Counted from the stretch's first letter, positions 1-7,867 are shown. The stretch is 44,087 nucleotides of DNA from Bacteroidaceae bacterium (GCA_017940565.1 JAGAYH010000003.1:1-44087), one strand, 5' to 3'. Translations and numbers: made by a program. Notes: generated from the sequence alone by a model not told the origin.

Positions 1-255
1 CAGATTGCCGTGCCCGAAGGCGGCCGTGTGGACGGAGCCAGGATAGTCGATGCCAACGGCACAGCAGCGAAAGAAGTGACAATAGTTGTGGGGGGCTACA
101 CCCGCGCCGACGTGAACCGTGACGGCACGGTGGACTCAGCGGACATCGTGGCCGTGATTAAGGAAATGCCGAACGGTGACAAGAAAGCGGACGTGAACGG
201 TGACGGTGCCATCGACTCGGCCGACATCGTGGCGGTGATTAAAGCTATGAAATAG
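1..255 (+). CDS. C-terminal end of a secreted dockerin-type protein (partial)
   Basis: The reading frame is open to the first base of the window, so only the last 84 residues are seen. They hold two dockerin-like calcium loops, DVNRDGTVDSAD and DVNGDGAIDSAD, each followed by the helix IVAVIK, and the protein stops right after the second one. This is the tandem EF-hand-like arrangement of a type I dockerin, here as the extreme C-terminus. In Bacteroidales such tails are found on large secreted or surface proteins, often glycan-active or adhesive; the rest of this protein is outside the window, so its activity is unknown. Cohesin partners are generally not recognised in this phylum, so the module may act in folding, anchoring or calcium-dependent stability. 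The stop codon lies inside a perfect 11-bp hairpin. Confidence 0.85.
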   Translation, partial: QIAVPEGGRVDGARIVDANGTAAKEVTIVVGGYTRADVNRDGTVDSADIVAVIKEMPNGDKKADVNGDGAIDSADIVAVIKAMK

Positions 256-272
256 CCTCGTGGCTATTTCAT
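247..272 (+). terminator. Hairpin at the stop codon of the dockerin gene
   Basis: Perfect 11-bp inverted repeat (ATGAAATAGCC / GGCTATTTCAT) with a TCGT tetraloop. It overlaps the last two codons and the stop. There is no long T-run after it, so it may be a transcript-end stabiliser as much as an intrinsic terminator. Confidence 0.55.
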
Positions 273-299
273 GGCAACTTTTGCTTCGCTACTTTCGGA

Positions 300-404
300 C
301 TTACATCCTATTTTAGACTTTAAAGGCGGCGTCTCAAACTTTTGAGGCGCCGTTTCTAATTTTTGAAACGCCGTTTGTGATTTTCGAGGTGCCGCTTCTG
401 TTTT
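300..404 (-). repeat. 21-nt direct repeat array, intergenic
   Basis: Four clear units at 321-341, 342-362, 363-383 and 384-404, plus a degenerate one at 300-320, all exactly 21 nt long. The core shared on the plus strand is about GCGCCGTTT followed by a T-rich half. Because 21 is a multiple of three, the minus strand reads as heptads starting KF, KL, KS, KT and sharing E/Q-T-A/P. The minus-strand reading frame at 264-458 is mostly this repeat and is probably not a conventional gene. The array fills the spacer between the dockerin gene and galM. Confidence 0.75.
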
Positions 405-449
405 GGAAAACATTTTGTGAATATAGATATGATGAGAAACATGGCGAAA

Positions 450-481
450 TTGGCTCATATCAGAAAAAAGTTGTAATTTTG
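450..481 (+). promoter_or_regulatory. Bacteroidetes-type promoter of galM
   Basis: TTGG at 450-453, 20 nt spacer, then TAATTTTG at 474-481, matching the -33/-7 pattern (TTTG, TAnnTTTG). It leaves a leader of about 40 nt before the ATG at 527. Confidence 0.6.
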
Positions 482-526
482 TGTGCGCTATAAAAGCTAA
501 AGTTATTATTCAAAAACATAGGAACC

Positions 527-1684
527 ATGAAGAAAATGTTAGTGATGGCCGGTGTGATGCTGGCTATGTTGACGGCCTGCAACGGGCCAAAAGAAACTGC
601 TGATTTGACGCTTTCCGGGCTCAATCCGCAAGACTTTGAGGTGTCGATAGACAGCGTTGATTGCCATTTGTTCACGTTGAAGAACGGGAACGGAATGGAA
701 GTGTGCATTACCAATTTTGGCGGACGCATCGTGAGCATCATGGTGCCGGACAAAGAGGGCGAGATGAAGGATGTTGTCCTGGGGTTCGACAGCATAGGCC
801 AGTACCAGCGCATTCCGAGCGATTTTGGCGCAGCTATCGGACGATATGCCAATCGTATTAACCAAGGTAAAATTACGGTTGCCGGCAAGGAAATTCAACT
901 GCCAACGAACAATTACGGCCATACGCTCCACGGTGGTCCCAATGGATGGCAGTATAAAATGTATGAGGCAAACCAAGTGGATTCCACCACGCTTGAGCTG
1001 ACACTCGTTTCGCCCGATGGTGATGAAAATTTCCCGGGAACGGTAGAGGCTAAGGTGGTTTATACGCTTACTGAAGACAATGCCATAGATATCCAGTATG
1101 AAGCCACCACTGATGCCGAAACTGTGGTAAACTTGACAAACCATGCTTATTTCAATCTGAACGGTGACCCGACAATTCCTGTGACTAACGATACTCTTTA
1201 TATCAATGCCGATAAATTCACGCCCGTTGACAGCACGTTCATGACCAGCGGTGCCATTGCTTCTGTCTTTGAAACCCCATTGGATTTCACTAAACCGACA
1301 ACCATTGGTGAACGTATTGATGAAACGAGCAATGAGCAGATAAAGAATGCAAACGGCTATGATCACAACTGGATTTTGAACACGAATGGTGATGTTGAAC
1401 AGATTGCCGCATGCGTCGTTTCGCCTGTAACGGGCATTGTGCTTGAAGTTTACACCGACCAACCCGGTTTGCAGGTTTACACGGGTAATTTCCTTGACGG
1501 TACCGTGGTCGGAAAGGGCGGCGTAGCCTATCCGCAACGCGGCGCCATCTGTTTGGAAAGCCAAGTGTACCCTGACAGCCCCAACAAGTGGGTAAAAGGC
1601 GTGAAGGGATGGCCTAATCCTTACCTGAAGCCCGGTGAAACTTACAAGCACCACACGGTATTCAAATTTTCGGTGCAGAAATAG
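527..1684 (+). CDS. galM: Aldose 1-epimerase (mutarotase), lipoprotein form
   Basis: Interconverts alpha and beta anomers of aldoses such as galactose or glucose. The 385-residue protein starts with a lipoprotein signal: basic MKK, hydrophobic run, and lipobox LTAC with the acylated cysteine at residue 18, so it should act in the periplasm or at the outer membrane rather than in the cytosol. Family landmarks are GRYANR (105-110), GHTLHGG (131-137), NLTNHAYFN with the catalytic histidine at 206, and the general base glutamate at 344 in CLESQ. Length is usual for the extracytoplasmic Bacteroidetes form. It has its own promoter and no sugar-utilisation genes beside it, so its carbohydrate partner cannot be read from context. 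Downstream lies a conspicuous 16-bp inverted repeat before mnmA. Confidence 0.93.
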   Translation: MKKMLVMAGVMLAMLTACNGPKETADLTLSGLNPQDFEVSIDSVDCHLFTLKNGNGMEVCITNFGGRIVSIMVPDKEGEMKDVVLGFDSIGQYQRIPSDFGAAIGRYANRINQGKITVAGKEIQLPTNNYGHTLHGGPNGWQYKMYEANQVDSTTLELTLVSPDGDENFPGTVEAKVVYTLTEDNAIDIQYEATTDAETVVNLTNHAYFNLNGDPTIPVTNDTLYINADKFTPVDSTFMTSGAIASVFETPLDFTKPTTIGERIDETSNEQIKNANGYDHNWILNTNGDVEQIAACVVSPVTGIVLEVYTDQPGLQVYTGNFLDGTVVGKGGVAYPQRGAICLESQVYPDSPNKWVKGVKGWPNPYLKPGETYKHHTVFKFSVQK

Positions 1685-1704
1685 TATTATAAAATAGGTA
1701 TGCG

Positions 1705-1766
1705 CTTTGGCATTTGCCATCTCTATGGAATGTTCTTCATCCCTGGGGTAATGGCAAATGCCAAAG
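1705..1766. repeat. Perfect 16-bp inverted repeat made of two TGGCA dyads
   Basis: CTTTGGCATTTGCCAT at 1705-1720 is exactly reverse-complementary to 1751-1766, with 30 nt between. Each arm is itself a dyad, TGGCA-NN-TGCCA (1708-1719 and 1752-1763), with centres 44 bp apart. It sits 21 nt after the galM stop and 16 nt before the chosen mnmA start. It could be a long-loop hairpin ending galM transcripts, or two operator sites bound by one repressor. No T-run follows. Confidence 0.8.
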
Positions 1767-1782
1767 TAATTGTAATGTGACG

Positions 1783-2886
1783 ATGGATGAAATTGCACTT
1801 TTAGCTTCCGGAGGCGTTGACAGTGCTGTAGCCACACATCTGCTGTGTGAGCGCGGAGAGAAACCTACTCTTTTTTACATTATCATCGGTGCACATGAGG
1901 ATGATGAGTTCTCGTGTACGATGGAGGAAGATTTGGAGATGGTTAATCTTCTTGCGCGCCAGTATGGGCTGAAAGTGGAGACGGTTGACTTACACAAAGA
2001 CTATTGGGATAGGGTAGTGGCCTACTTGATTGACCGTGTGAAGCGTGGTCTCACACCTAATCCTGACGTGATGTGTAACAGTTTGATAAAATTTGGCTGT
2101 TTCTATGATCGTGTGGGACGTCATTTTGCCCGTACTGTCACTGGACACTATGCTACCACTGTTGTGAAAGACGGTGTGAAGTATCTTGCCACAGCTGCCG
2201 ATCCTGTGAAGGACCAAACCGATTTCCTGTGCCAGATTACTCCGGAACAGTTGTCGCGCCTCGAATTTCCAGTCGGCGCTATGCCTAAAAGCGAAGTGCG
2301 TTCCATAGCCGAGCAATACAATCTGGCTCCTGCCCATCGTCGGGACAGTCAAGGCATCTGTTTTCTTGGAAACACCACCTATGATGCTCTTTTGAAACAC
2401 TATTTAGGTGAACGTGAAGGAGATATTGTTGAATGGGAAACACGTCAGAAACTGGGTAAACACCCCGGATATTGGTTTTACACGATTGGACAGCGCAAAG
2501 GCTTACGATTAAGTGGCGGTCCGTGGTTTGTGGTAGAGAAAGACACGCGCAAAAACCGTGTATACGTCTCGCGGGCTGAAGATTCGGCCGCACGCCAATG
2601 TACAGAGTTCAGATTAGCCGACTTTCATCCCATTTCAGAGGGCTCATTGGCTGAATTAAATACGGCCCAGAGCGTGCTGTTTAAGATTAGACATTCACCG
2701 GAGTTTGAGAGTGGCACGATTGAAATCAGAGATAATCAGTTCTATCTCCGTTCTGACCGCCAATTAACCGGAGTTGCTTCGGGCCAGTTCGCAGTTATTT
2801 ATGTGCCATATACTGATGGACGAAGCCTCTGTTTGGGTAGTGGCGAAATACGTACCGAGCGTTTGCGCCGTCCTCAGGCAATGTAG
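1783..2886 (+). CDS. mnmA: tRNA-specific 2-thiouridylase MnmA
   Basis: Transfers sulfur to C2 of the wobble uridine in tRNA Lys, Glu and Gln using ATP. With the start at 1783 the protein has 367 residues, normal for the family. An in-frame ATG at 1714 would add 23 residues encoded across the inverted repeat and is rejected because family members begin just before the PP-loop. Motifs: ATP pyrophosphatase loop SGGVDS at 9-14, nucleophilic cysteine 98 in NPDVMCN, second catalytic cysteine 193 in SQGICFLG, then the C-terminal beta-barrel with YTIGQRKGL. Bacteroidetes often carry more than one MnmA-like paralog, so this may be one of two. It is probably transcribed alone; a hairpin followed by a T-run lies 40 nt past the stop. 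Confidence 0.93.
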   Translation: MDEIALLASGGVDSAVATHLLCERGEKPTLFYIIIGAHEDDEFSCTMEEDLEMVNLLARQYGLKVETVDLHKDYWDRVVAYLIDRVKRGLTPNPDVMCNSLIKFGCFYDRVGRHFARTVTGHYATTVVKDGVKYLATAADPVKDQTDFLCQITPEQLSRLEFPVGAMPKSEVRSIAEQYNLAPAHRRDSQGICFLGNTTYDALLKHYLGEREGDIVEWETRQKLGKHPGYWFYTIGQRKGLRLSGGPWFVVEKDTRKNRVYVSRAEDSAARQCTEFRLADFHPISEGSLAELNTAQSVLFKIRHSPEFESGTIEIRDNQFYLRSDRQLTGVASGQFAVIYVPYTDGRSLCLGSGEIRTERLRRPQAM

Positions 2887-2925
2887 TTTTTTGCTTTGAT
2901 TTTGTAAACAGCAGTTTCGAAATTA

Positions 2926-2967
2926 CGCATATTATGTACTTTAAAAGGTCGTAATATGCGATTTTTG
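2926..2967 (+). terminator. Terminator after mnmA
   Basis: CGCATATTA (2926-2934) pairs with TAATATGCG (2952-2960) around a 17-nt loop that can pair further, followed by ATTTTTG. Confidence 0.6.
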
Positions 2968-3032
2968 TATCTAAATTGTGCTTTTTATGCAAAAAATAGA
3001 GCGATTAGATGTGATTTATGCGGTTTTCTGCG

Positions 3033-3041
3033 TACTTTTGC
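3033..3041 (+). promoter_or_regulatory. -7 element of the arginine operon promoter
   Basis: TACTTTTGC matches TAnnTTTGC, 31 nt before the argR start. The overlapping 12-bp palindrome CTTTTGCAAAAG (3035-3046) could be an operator, but this may be chance. No good -33 TTTG is seen. Confidence 0.55.
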
Positions 3042-3071
3042 AAAAGAATAGTAATACTAAAATAGGATATT

Positions 3072-3551
3072 ATGGCACAGAAAAAGGGCCGCCTGAAGGT
3101 TTTAAGGCAATTGCTCGAAAAGAAAGCGTATGACAATCAGGAGGACTTGTTGATAGACTTGGAGAAGGAGGGTTTTAAGACAACTCAGTCAACCCTGTCC
3201 CGTGATATGCGGTCTATGCAGGTTTACAGAGTGTACAATGCTGCGGGCAGAGCCATTTACGTTTTGCCTACCGTGGGTGTGGCTAACCGCGTGTCGCAAA
3301 GAAGAAACCGCGAGCGGCTTGCGCAGAGTTTCGGGTTTCTTTCTGTTGAGTTTTCCGGCAATATTGCTGTGTTGAAAACGTTGAACGGCTATGCTAATAC
3401 CTTGGCTGTAGAGGTAGATGCCCATAATCATCCTGACATTCTCGGCTCTTTGGCCGGCGATGACACGTTGTTGCTGGTGCTTCGCGAAAGTGCTTCGCGC
3501 GATGTGGTTCATGGGATATTGAAAGATTTGATACCGAATTATGAAAGCTAA
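3072..3551 (+). CDS. argR: Arginine repressor ArgR
   Basis: Arginine-sensing hexameric transcription regulator, first gene of an arginine biosynthesis cluster. In 159 residues it has the N-terminal winged helix with recognition segment QSTLSRDM (39-46) and the C-terminal arginine-binding/oligomerisation domain with the GDDT signature at 129-132, which carries the paired aspartates that bind arginine in the family. It is followed after 21 nt by the acyltransferase gene and then argG, PspC, argC and argD on the same strand, so it presumably represses its own operon. The binding site is not identifiable with confidence; a palindrome at 3035-3046 over the -7 element is a candidate. Confidence 0.93.
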   Translation: MAQKKGRLKVLRQLLEKKAYDNQEDLLIDLEKEGFKTTQSTLSRDMRSMQVYRVYNAAGRAIYVLPTVGVANRVSQRRNRERLAQSFGFLSVEFSGNIAVLKTLNGYANTLAVEVDAHNHPDILGSLAGDDTLLLVLRESASRDVVHGILKDLIPNYES

Positions 3552-3572
3552 TTATAATAAAATATTAGTTGC

Positions 3573-4214
3573 ATGACAGAATATAATGATGGAATACGCG
3601 TGTTCGTAGCCGATGCTTCGTGTGAGAAATACGTCGACACCATTCTTGAAACAATAACTAACGCGGCCAAGGTGCGGGGTTCCGGCATTGCCAAACGCAC
3701 TCATGAGTATCTTGCCAAGAAGATGCGGGAGCGCAAAGCCATTCTGGCTCTGAAAGACGAGGAGTTTGCCGGTTTTTGTTACATAGAGAGCTGGGAGGAC
3801 AAGCACTATGTGGCCAATTCCGGTCTGATAGTCGTTGAAAAATTCCGCGGTCATCACCTTGCAACACGCATTAAGGAAGTGGCTTTTACCTTAAGCCGTC
3901 TGCGTTGGCCGAAAGCGAAGCTTTTTGGACTGACAAGCAGTGGCCCGGTGATGAAGATCAACACCAAGTTGGGCTATGTGCCTGTGCCTTTCTCCGAGTT
4001 GACCCAAGACGATGACTATTGGAAAGGTTGCGGTACGCCCGAAAATCCCTGCTGCATCAATTGTGATGTGTTGGCACGCACTGGTCGCAAGTATTGTGTT
4101 TGCACCGGTATGCTCTATGACCCTGCTGACCACGAGGGTGAACCACTCCCCGTGGAGCTTCCGCAAGATGTGATAGAAATGGCTCATAAGGCGGCTGAAA
4201 TGGATTTGAGATAA
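3573..4214 (+). CDS. GNAT acyltransferase, probable first step of arginine synthesis
   Basis: A 213-residue GNAT-fold protein between argR and argG. The acyl-CoA loop region is near residues 87-100 (V-V-E-K-F-R-G-H-H-L-A), followed by the beta4/alpha4 segment ending in the typical TKLGYVPV (131-138). Its position suggests it makes N-acetyl- or N-succinyl-glutamate; Bacteroidetes are known to use succinylated arginine intermediates, and from memory the B. thetaiotaomicron counterpart in the same position has been proposed as N-succinylglutamate synthase. Substrate choice cannot be read from the sequence. Odd feature: a C-terminal block with six cysteines (153, 160, 161, 164, 175, 177), which resembles a metal-binding knuckle and is not part of a standard GNAT domain. 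No argA, argJ or argB is seen nearby. Confidence 0.75.
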   Translation: MTEYNDGIRVFVADASCEKYVDTILETITNAAKVRGSGIAKRTHEYLAKKMRERKAILALKDEEFAGFCYIESWEDKHYVANSGLIVVEKFRGHHLATRIKEVAFTLSRLRWPKAKLFGLTSSGPVMKINTKLGYVPVPFSELTQDDDYWKGCGTPENPCCINCDVLARTGRKYCVCTGMLYDPADHEGEPLPVELPQDVIEMAHKAAEMDLR

Positions 4215-4264
4215 GTGGTTTTTGATTTGATATAAAAGTTCGTACAACAAACATAGTGATTCCT

Positions 4265-5467
4265 ATGACAAAGAAAAAAGTAGTGGTTGCCTATAGCGGC
4301 GGTTTGGACACCAGTTATACCGTGATGTATCTGGCAAAAGAGAAAGGCTATGAGGTCTATGCGGCTTGCGCTAATACGGGTGGTTTTTCTCCAGAACAGT
4401 TGAAAAAGAATGAAGAAAACGCATACAAGTTGGGAGCAAAGGCCTACGTGACGCTTGACGTGACGCAAGAGTATTATGAAAAGAGTTTGAAGTACATGAT
4501 ATTCGGTAACGTCATGCGCAACAACTGTTATCCTATCTCCGTATCTTCAGAACGTATTTTCCAGGCCATAGCCATAGCCCGCTATGCCAATGAAATCGGG
4601 GCCGATGCCATAGCCCACGGCTCTACAGGTGCCGGTAACGACCAGATCAGATTCGACATGACCTTCCTCGTAATGGCTCCCGGTGTGGAAATCATCACCC
4701 TGACACGCGACAAGGCCCTCAGTCGTAAGGAAGAAGTCGATTATCTCAATGCCAATGGCTTTAATGCCGATTTCGCAAAGTTGAAATACTCATACAATGT
4801 AGGCATCTGGGGCACGAGTATCTGCGGCGGCGAATTGCTTGACTCCACCCAAGGACTTCCTGAAGAGGCCTACCTGAAGCACGTGACGCGGCAAGACGAA
4901 TCGCTGCTCAAGATTACTTTCGAGAAAGGCGAGATAGTGGCTGTCAACGACGAGAAATATACCGACAAGGTGGCCGCTATCCAGAAGATAGAAGAACTTG
5001 GTGCCGCCTATGGCATAGGTCGTGACTGCAACGTAGGCGATACCATCATCGGCATCAAGGGTCGCGTGGGCTTTGAGGCAGCTGCGCCGAAGCTCATCAT
5101 TGAAGCCCACCGCTTACTCGAAAAAAGCACGCTCAGCAAGTGGCAACAGTACTGGAAAGACCAAGTAGCGCAGTGGTATGGCATGTTTCTGCACGAGAGT
5201 CAGTATCTTGAGCCCGTCATGCCCGATATTGAGGCAATGCTAACCAGTAGTCAGCGCCACGTCAACGGAACTGCGATCCTGAAACTCCGTCCCCTGGGTT
5301 TTGAAACCGTAGGCGTGGACAGCGATGACGATCTTTTGAAATCCAAACTCGGAGAATATGGCGAAATGCAGCACGGTTGGACGTCGGAAGAGGCCAAAGG
5401 CTTCATCAAAGTCCTCAGTACGCCGTTGCGAGTATATTATGGCATTCACAAAGACGAAAAAAGATAA
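4265..5467 (+). CDS. argG: Argininosuccinate synthase
   Basis: Condenses citrulline and aspartate with ATP to argininosuccinate. The ATG at 4265 gives 400 residues; the in-frame GTG nine bases upstream (4256) is less likely because MTKKKVVVAYSGG is the natural N-terminus. The PP-loop SGGLDTS is at 11-17. The central block with HGSTGAGNDQIRF (the citrulline/aspartate-binding region) is intact, and length is normal. It is 50 nt after the acyltransferase and only 5 nt before the small PspC gene, so it is part of the arginine operon. Sequence style is that of the Bacteroidetes branch. Confidence 0.95.
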   Translation: MTKKKVVVAYSGGLDTSYTVMYLAKEKGYEVYAACANTGGFSPEQLKKNEENAYKLGAKAYVTLDVTQEYYEKSLKYMIFGNVMRNNCYPISVSSERIFQAIAIARYANEIGADAIAHGSTGAGNDQIRFDMTFLVMAPGVEIITLTRDKALSRKEEVDYLNANGFNADFAKLKYSYNVGIWGTSICGGELLDSTQGLPEEAYLKHVTRQDESLLKITFEKGEIVAVNDEKYTDKVAAIQKIEELGAAYGIGRDCNVGDTIIGIKGRVGFEAAAPKLIIEAHRLLEKSTLSKWQQYWKDQVAQWYGMFLHESQYLEPVMPDIEAMLTSSQRHVNGTAILKLRPLGFETVGVDSDDDLLKSKLGEYGEMQHGWTSEEAKGFIKVLSTPLRVYYGIHKDEKR

Positions 5468-5472
5468 AACTG

Positions 5473-5658
5473 ATGGACAAGAAATTCTATTTATCATCGA
5501 CCGACTGCCGCATAGGCGGCGTATGCGGCGGACTGGCTGAATACTTCGGCATCGATTCGCTGATTGTGCGCATTGCGTTCTTGGCATTGGTGTTCGGATT
5601 CGGCACTGGCTTCTTTGCATATCTGTTGTTGTGGATTCTGGCACCGAGACGCGCCTAA
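5473..5658 (+). CDS. Small PspC-domain membrane protein inside the arg operon
   Basis: A 61-residue protein that is essentially one PspC domain: RIGGVCGGLAEYFGID (about 13-28), then a hydrophobic segment of about 25 residues ending in LLLWILAP and RR. PspC domains are known from envelope-stress systems, where the helix inserts in the inner membrane. The ATG at 5473 is 5 nt after the argG stop, and argC begins 11 nt after its own stop, so it is co-transcribed and probably translationally coupled. A longer frame starting at 5377 would overlap argG by 90 nt and is rejected. No function in arginine synthesis is known to me. Confidence 0.85.
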   Translation: MDKKFYLSSTDCRIGGVCGGLAEYFGIDSLIVRIAFLALVFGFGTGFFAYLLLWILAPRRA

Positions 5659-5669
5659 ACAGAAGCGAT

Positions 5670-6641
5670 ATGATAAGAGTTGGAATTGTAGGTGGCGCCG
5701 GCTATGCCGCAGGTGAGCTGATTCGTGTCCTTTTGTGTCACCCCGAAGCCGATATACGCTTTGTCAATAGCACGAGTAATGCCGGCAATCTGCTCTGTGA
5801 CGTACACGAAGGCATATATGGGGAGACCGACATGCGGTTTACCGACGAGTTGCCCTTTGATGATGTTGACGTTCTCTTCTTTTGCTTCGGCCATGGCAAG
5901 AGTACGCAATTTCTGGCGGAACATGCCATTCCGGACCACGTACGTATCATCGACTTTGCCCAAGATTTTCGCTTGTCAGCTCCAGGTAACGATTTTGTTT
6001 ATGGCTTGCCCGAACTTTCGAGTCCCGCCATCCGTGTCGCACATCGCGTGGCCAATCCCGGATGTTTCGCCACGTGCATCCAATTGGGGCTTTTACCTTT
6101 GGCTGCAGCAGGCATGCTTCGTGACAATATCATGGTAAACGCCATTACAGGCAGCACGGGTGCCGGTGTGAAGCCATCTGCGACGACCCATTTCAGTTGG
6201 CGAACGGGCAATATCAGCACTTATAAAGCCTTTCGCCATCAACATGTGCCCGAAATCCTACAGTCGCTCCGCCGTCTGCAACCTGATTTCGACGGAGCCC
6301 TTGATTTCTTGCCTTATCGCGGAGACTTCCCCCGCGGCATCTATGCTACGGCGGTCATTCGCGATGTTGCCCTGTCACAAACCGAGGTTGACGACCTCTA
6401 TTCCCGTTTCTATGCTGCGGCACCCTTTACTTTCTACACCACATCTCAGCTTGACATGAAGCAAGTGGTGAACACAAACAAATGTATCGTGCATGCAGAG
6501 CAAATAGACAGCAAGTTGCTTGTCACCAGTTGCATTGACAATCTGCTTAAAGGCGCTGCCGGCCAGGCTGTGCAGAACATGAACCTTATGTTTGGCCTTG
6601 ATGAAACAACGGGTCTGCGACTGAAGTCGGTGGCATTTTAA
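5670..6641 (+). CDS. argC: N-acyl-gamma-glutamyl-phosphate reductase
   Basis: NADPH-dependent reduction of N-acetyl- (or N-succinyl-) glutamyl phosphate to the semialdehyde. With the start at 5670 it has 323 residues, with the Rossmann motif GIVGGAGYAAGEL at 5-17 and the catalytic cysteine 132 in NPGCFAT. The start at 5631 would overlap the PspC gene and is rejected. It is of the short (type 1) ArgC class. It lies 15 nt before argD in the same operon. Given the phylum, the physiological acyl group may be succinyl, an inference that the sequence alone cannot settle. Confidence 0.94.
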   Translation: MIRVGIVGGAGYAAGELIRVLLCHPEADIRFVNSTSNAGNLLCDVHEGIYGETDMRFTDELPFDDVDVLFFCFGHGKSTQFLAEHAIPDHVRIIDFAQDFRLSAPGNDFVYGLPELSSPAIRVAHRVANPGCFATCIQLGLLPLAAAGMLRDNIMVNAITGSTGAGVKPSATTHFSWRTGNISTYKAFRHQHVPEILQSLRRLQPDFDGALDFLPYRGDFPRGIYATAVIRDVALSQTEVDDLYSRFYAAAPFTFYTTSQLDMKQVVNTNKCIVHAEQIDSKLLVTSCIDNLLKGAAGQAVQNMNLMFGLDETTGLRLKSVAF

Positions 6642-6656
6642 TTTAGAACAGACGAA

Positions 6657-7790
6657 ATGAAACTTTTTGATGTATATCCCTTATTTAATGTGACGATAGT
6701 CAGAGGTCTCGGTTGCACTGTTTGGGATGACCGTGGCCAAGACTATCTTGACCTTTACGGAGGCCATGCTGTGATAAGCGTAGGCCATTCTCATCCGCGT
6801 TATGTTCAGTCCCTGTCTGATCAAGTGGGACGTTTGGGATTTTATTCCAACTCTGTCCACAATCCTCTGCAAGAACGTTTGACCCAACGCCTGGGTGAGG
6901 TGAGCGGCTACGGAGATTATCAGTTTTTTCTCATTAACAGTGGTGCCGAGGCCAATGAAAATGCCTTAAAGCTCGCTTCTTTCCACACGGGTCGCAAACG
7001 TATTCTTGCGGCAGACAAAGCTTTCCACGGCCGCACCTCACTTGCGGTCGAGGCTACCGATAATCCGAAAATCCAGGCGCCGGTCAATGCTGCCGGTCAT
7101 GTTACTTTCCTGCCGCTTAACGACCTTGCCGCATGGGAACATGAGCTTGCAAAAGGCGATGTGGCCGCTTGTATTTTGGAATGCATACAAGGCGTGGGCG
7201 GTATCAGAATGGCGACGGCCGAATTTGCACAAGGGCTGGAACAGGCTTGTCATAAGCACGGCGCTGTCCTGATTTGCGACGAAATACAATGCGGTTATGG
7301 CCGCAGTGGCCGCTTCTTCGCTCATCAGCACCTTGACATACGTCCCGACATCATCACGGTTGCCAAAGGTATAGGCAATGGTTTTCCGATGGGAGGGGTA
7401 CTTATCGCGCCACAGTTCAGACCTGTTTACGGTCAGCTGGGCACTACCTTCGGCGGAAATCATTTGGCGTGTGCCGCAGCTTTGGCTGTGCTCGACATTA
7501 TGGAGGACGAACAACTTGTGAGAAACGCTGCCGATGTAGGGGCATACCTCATGGAGCGCCTCCAGTCGCTTGCCGGGCATGACAAACGCATTACAGAGGT
7601 GCGCGGACGCGGCCTGATGATTGGCATCGAGTTTTCGGAACCCGTCAAGCCCCTTCGTGAGCGTCTCATATATGAGCAACATTGCTTCACCGGCGCTTCG
7701 GGCAGCAATATGTTGCGCCTGTTGCCGCCGCTGTGCCTCACACGAGCCCAAGCGGACGACTTCATCGGCCGCCTGTCGCAGTTGCTCTGA
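6657..7790 (+). CDS. argD: Acetyl-/succinylornithine aminotransferase
   Basis: PLP enzyme of class III that converts N-acyl-glutamate semialdehyde to N-acyl-ornithine using glutamate. The 377-residue protein shows the substrate-site NSGAEANE (94-101), the cofactor aspartate 208 in CDEIQ, and the Schiff-base lysine 237 in TVAKGIGNG. It is last in the arginine operon and is followed 34 nt later by a strong intrinsic terminator. argB, the ornithine transcarbamylase and argH are not in the window. Confidence 0.94.
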   Translation: MKLFDVYPLFNVTIVRGLGCTVWDDRGQDYLDLYGGHAVISVGHSHPRYVQSLSDQVGRLGFYSNSVHNPLQERLTQRLGEVSGYGDYQFFLINSGAEANENALKLASFHTGRKRILAADKAFHGRTSLAVEATDNPKIQAPVNAAGHVTFLPLNDLAAWEHELAKGDVAACILECIQGVGGIRMATAEFAQGLEQACHKHGAVLICDEIQCGYGRSGRFFAHQHLDIRPDIITVAKGIGNGFPMGGVLIAPQFRPVYGQLGTTFGGNHLACAAALAVLDIMEDEQLVRNAADVGAYLMERLQSLAGHDKRITEVRGRGLMIGIEFSEPVKPLRERLIYEQHCFTGASGSNMLRLLPPLCLTRAQADDFIGRLSQLL

Positions 7791-7824
7791 ACATCCAACA
7801 TGTTATATAACCTTATGCCCAGAG

Positions 7825-7856
7825 GGGCGGCATCCAGTTGCGATGCCGCCCTTTTC
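7825..7856 (+). terminator. Terminator of the arginine operon
   Basis: 10-bp GC-rich stem (GGGCGGCATC / GATGCCGCCC), 7-nt loop, then TTTTCTT. A classical intrinsic terminator. Confidence 0.9.
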
Positions 7857-7867
7857 TTCTCTATTTC

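Noticed and set aside
264-458. 64-residue minus-strand frame as a protein gene
   Set aside because: It consists mostly of the 21-nt repeat and has no promoter or conserved neighbour; described as a repeat array instead, although translation cannot be excluded.
1705-1766. Invertible promoter (phase-variation) element
   Set aside because: The arms are right for an inverton but the 30-nt centre has no recognisable promoter and no recombinase gene is near.
539-1837. 432-residue open frame antisense to galM
   Set aside because: No start context, no promoter, no recognisable domain; it overlaps a gene with complete catalytic motifs on the other strand.
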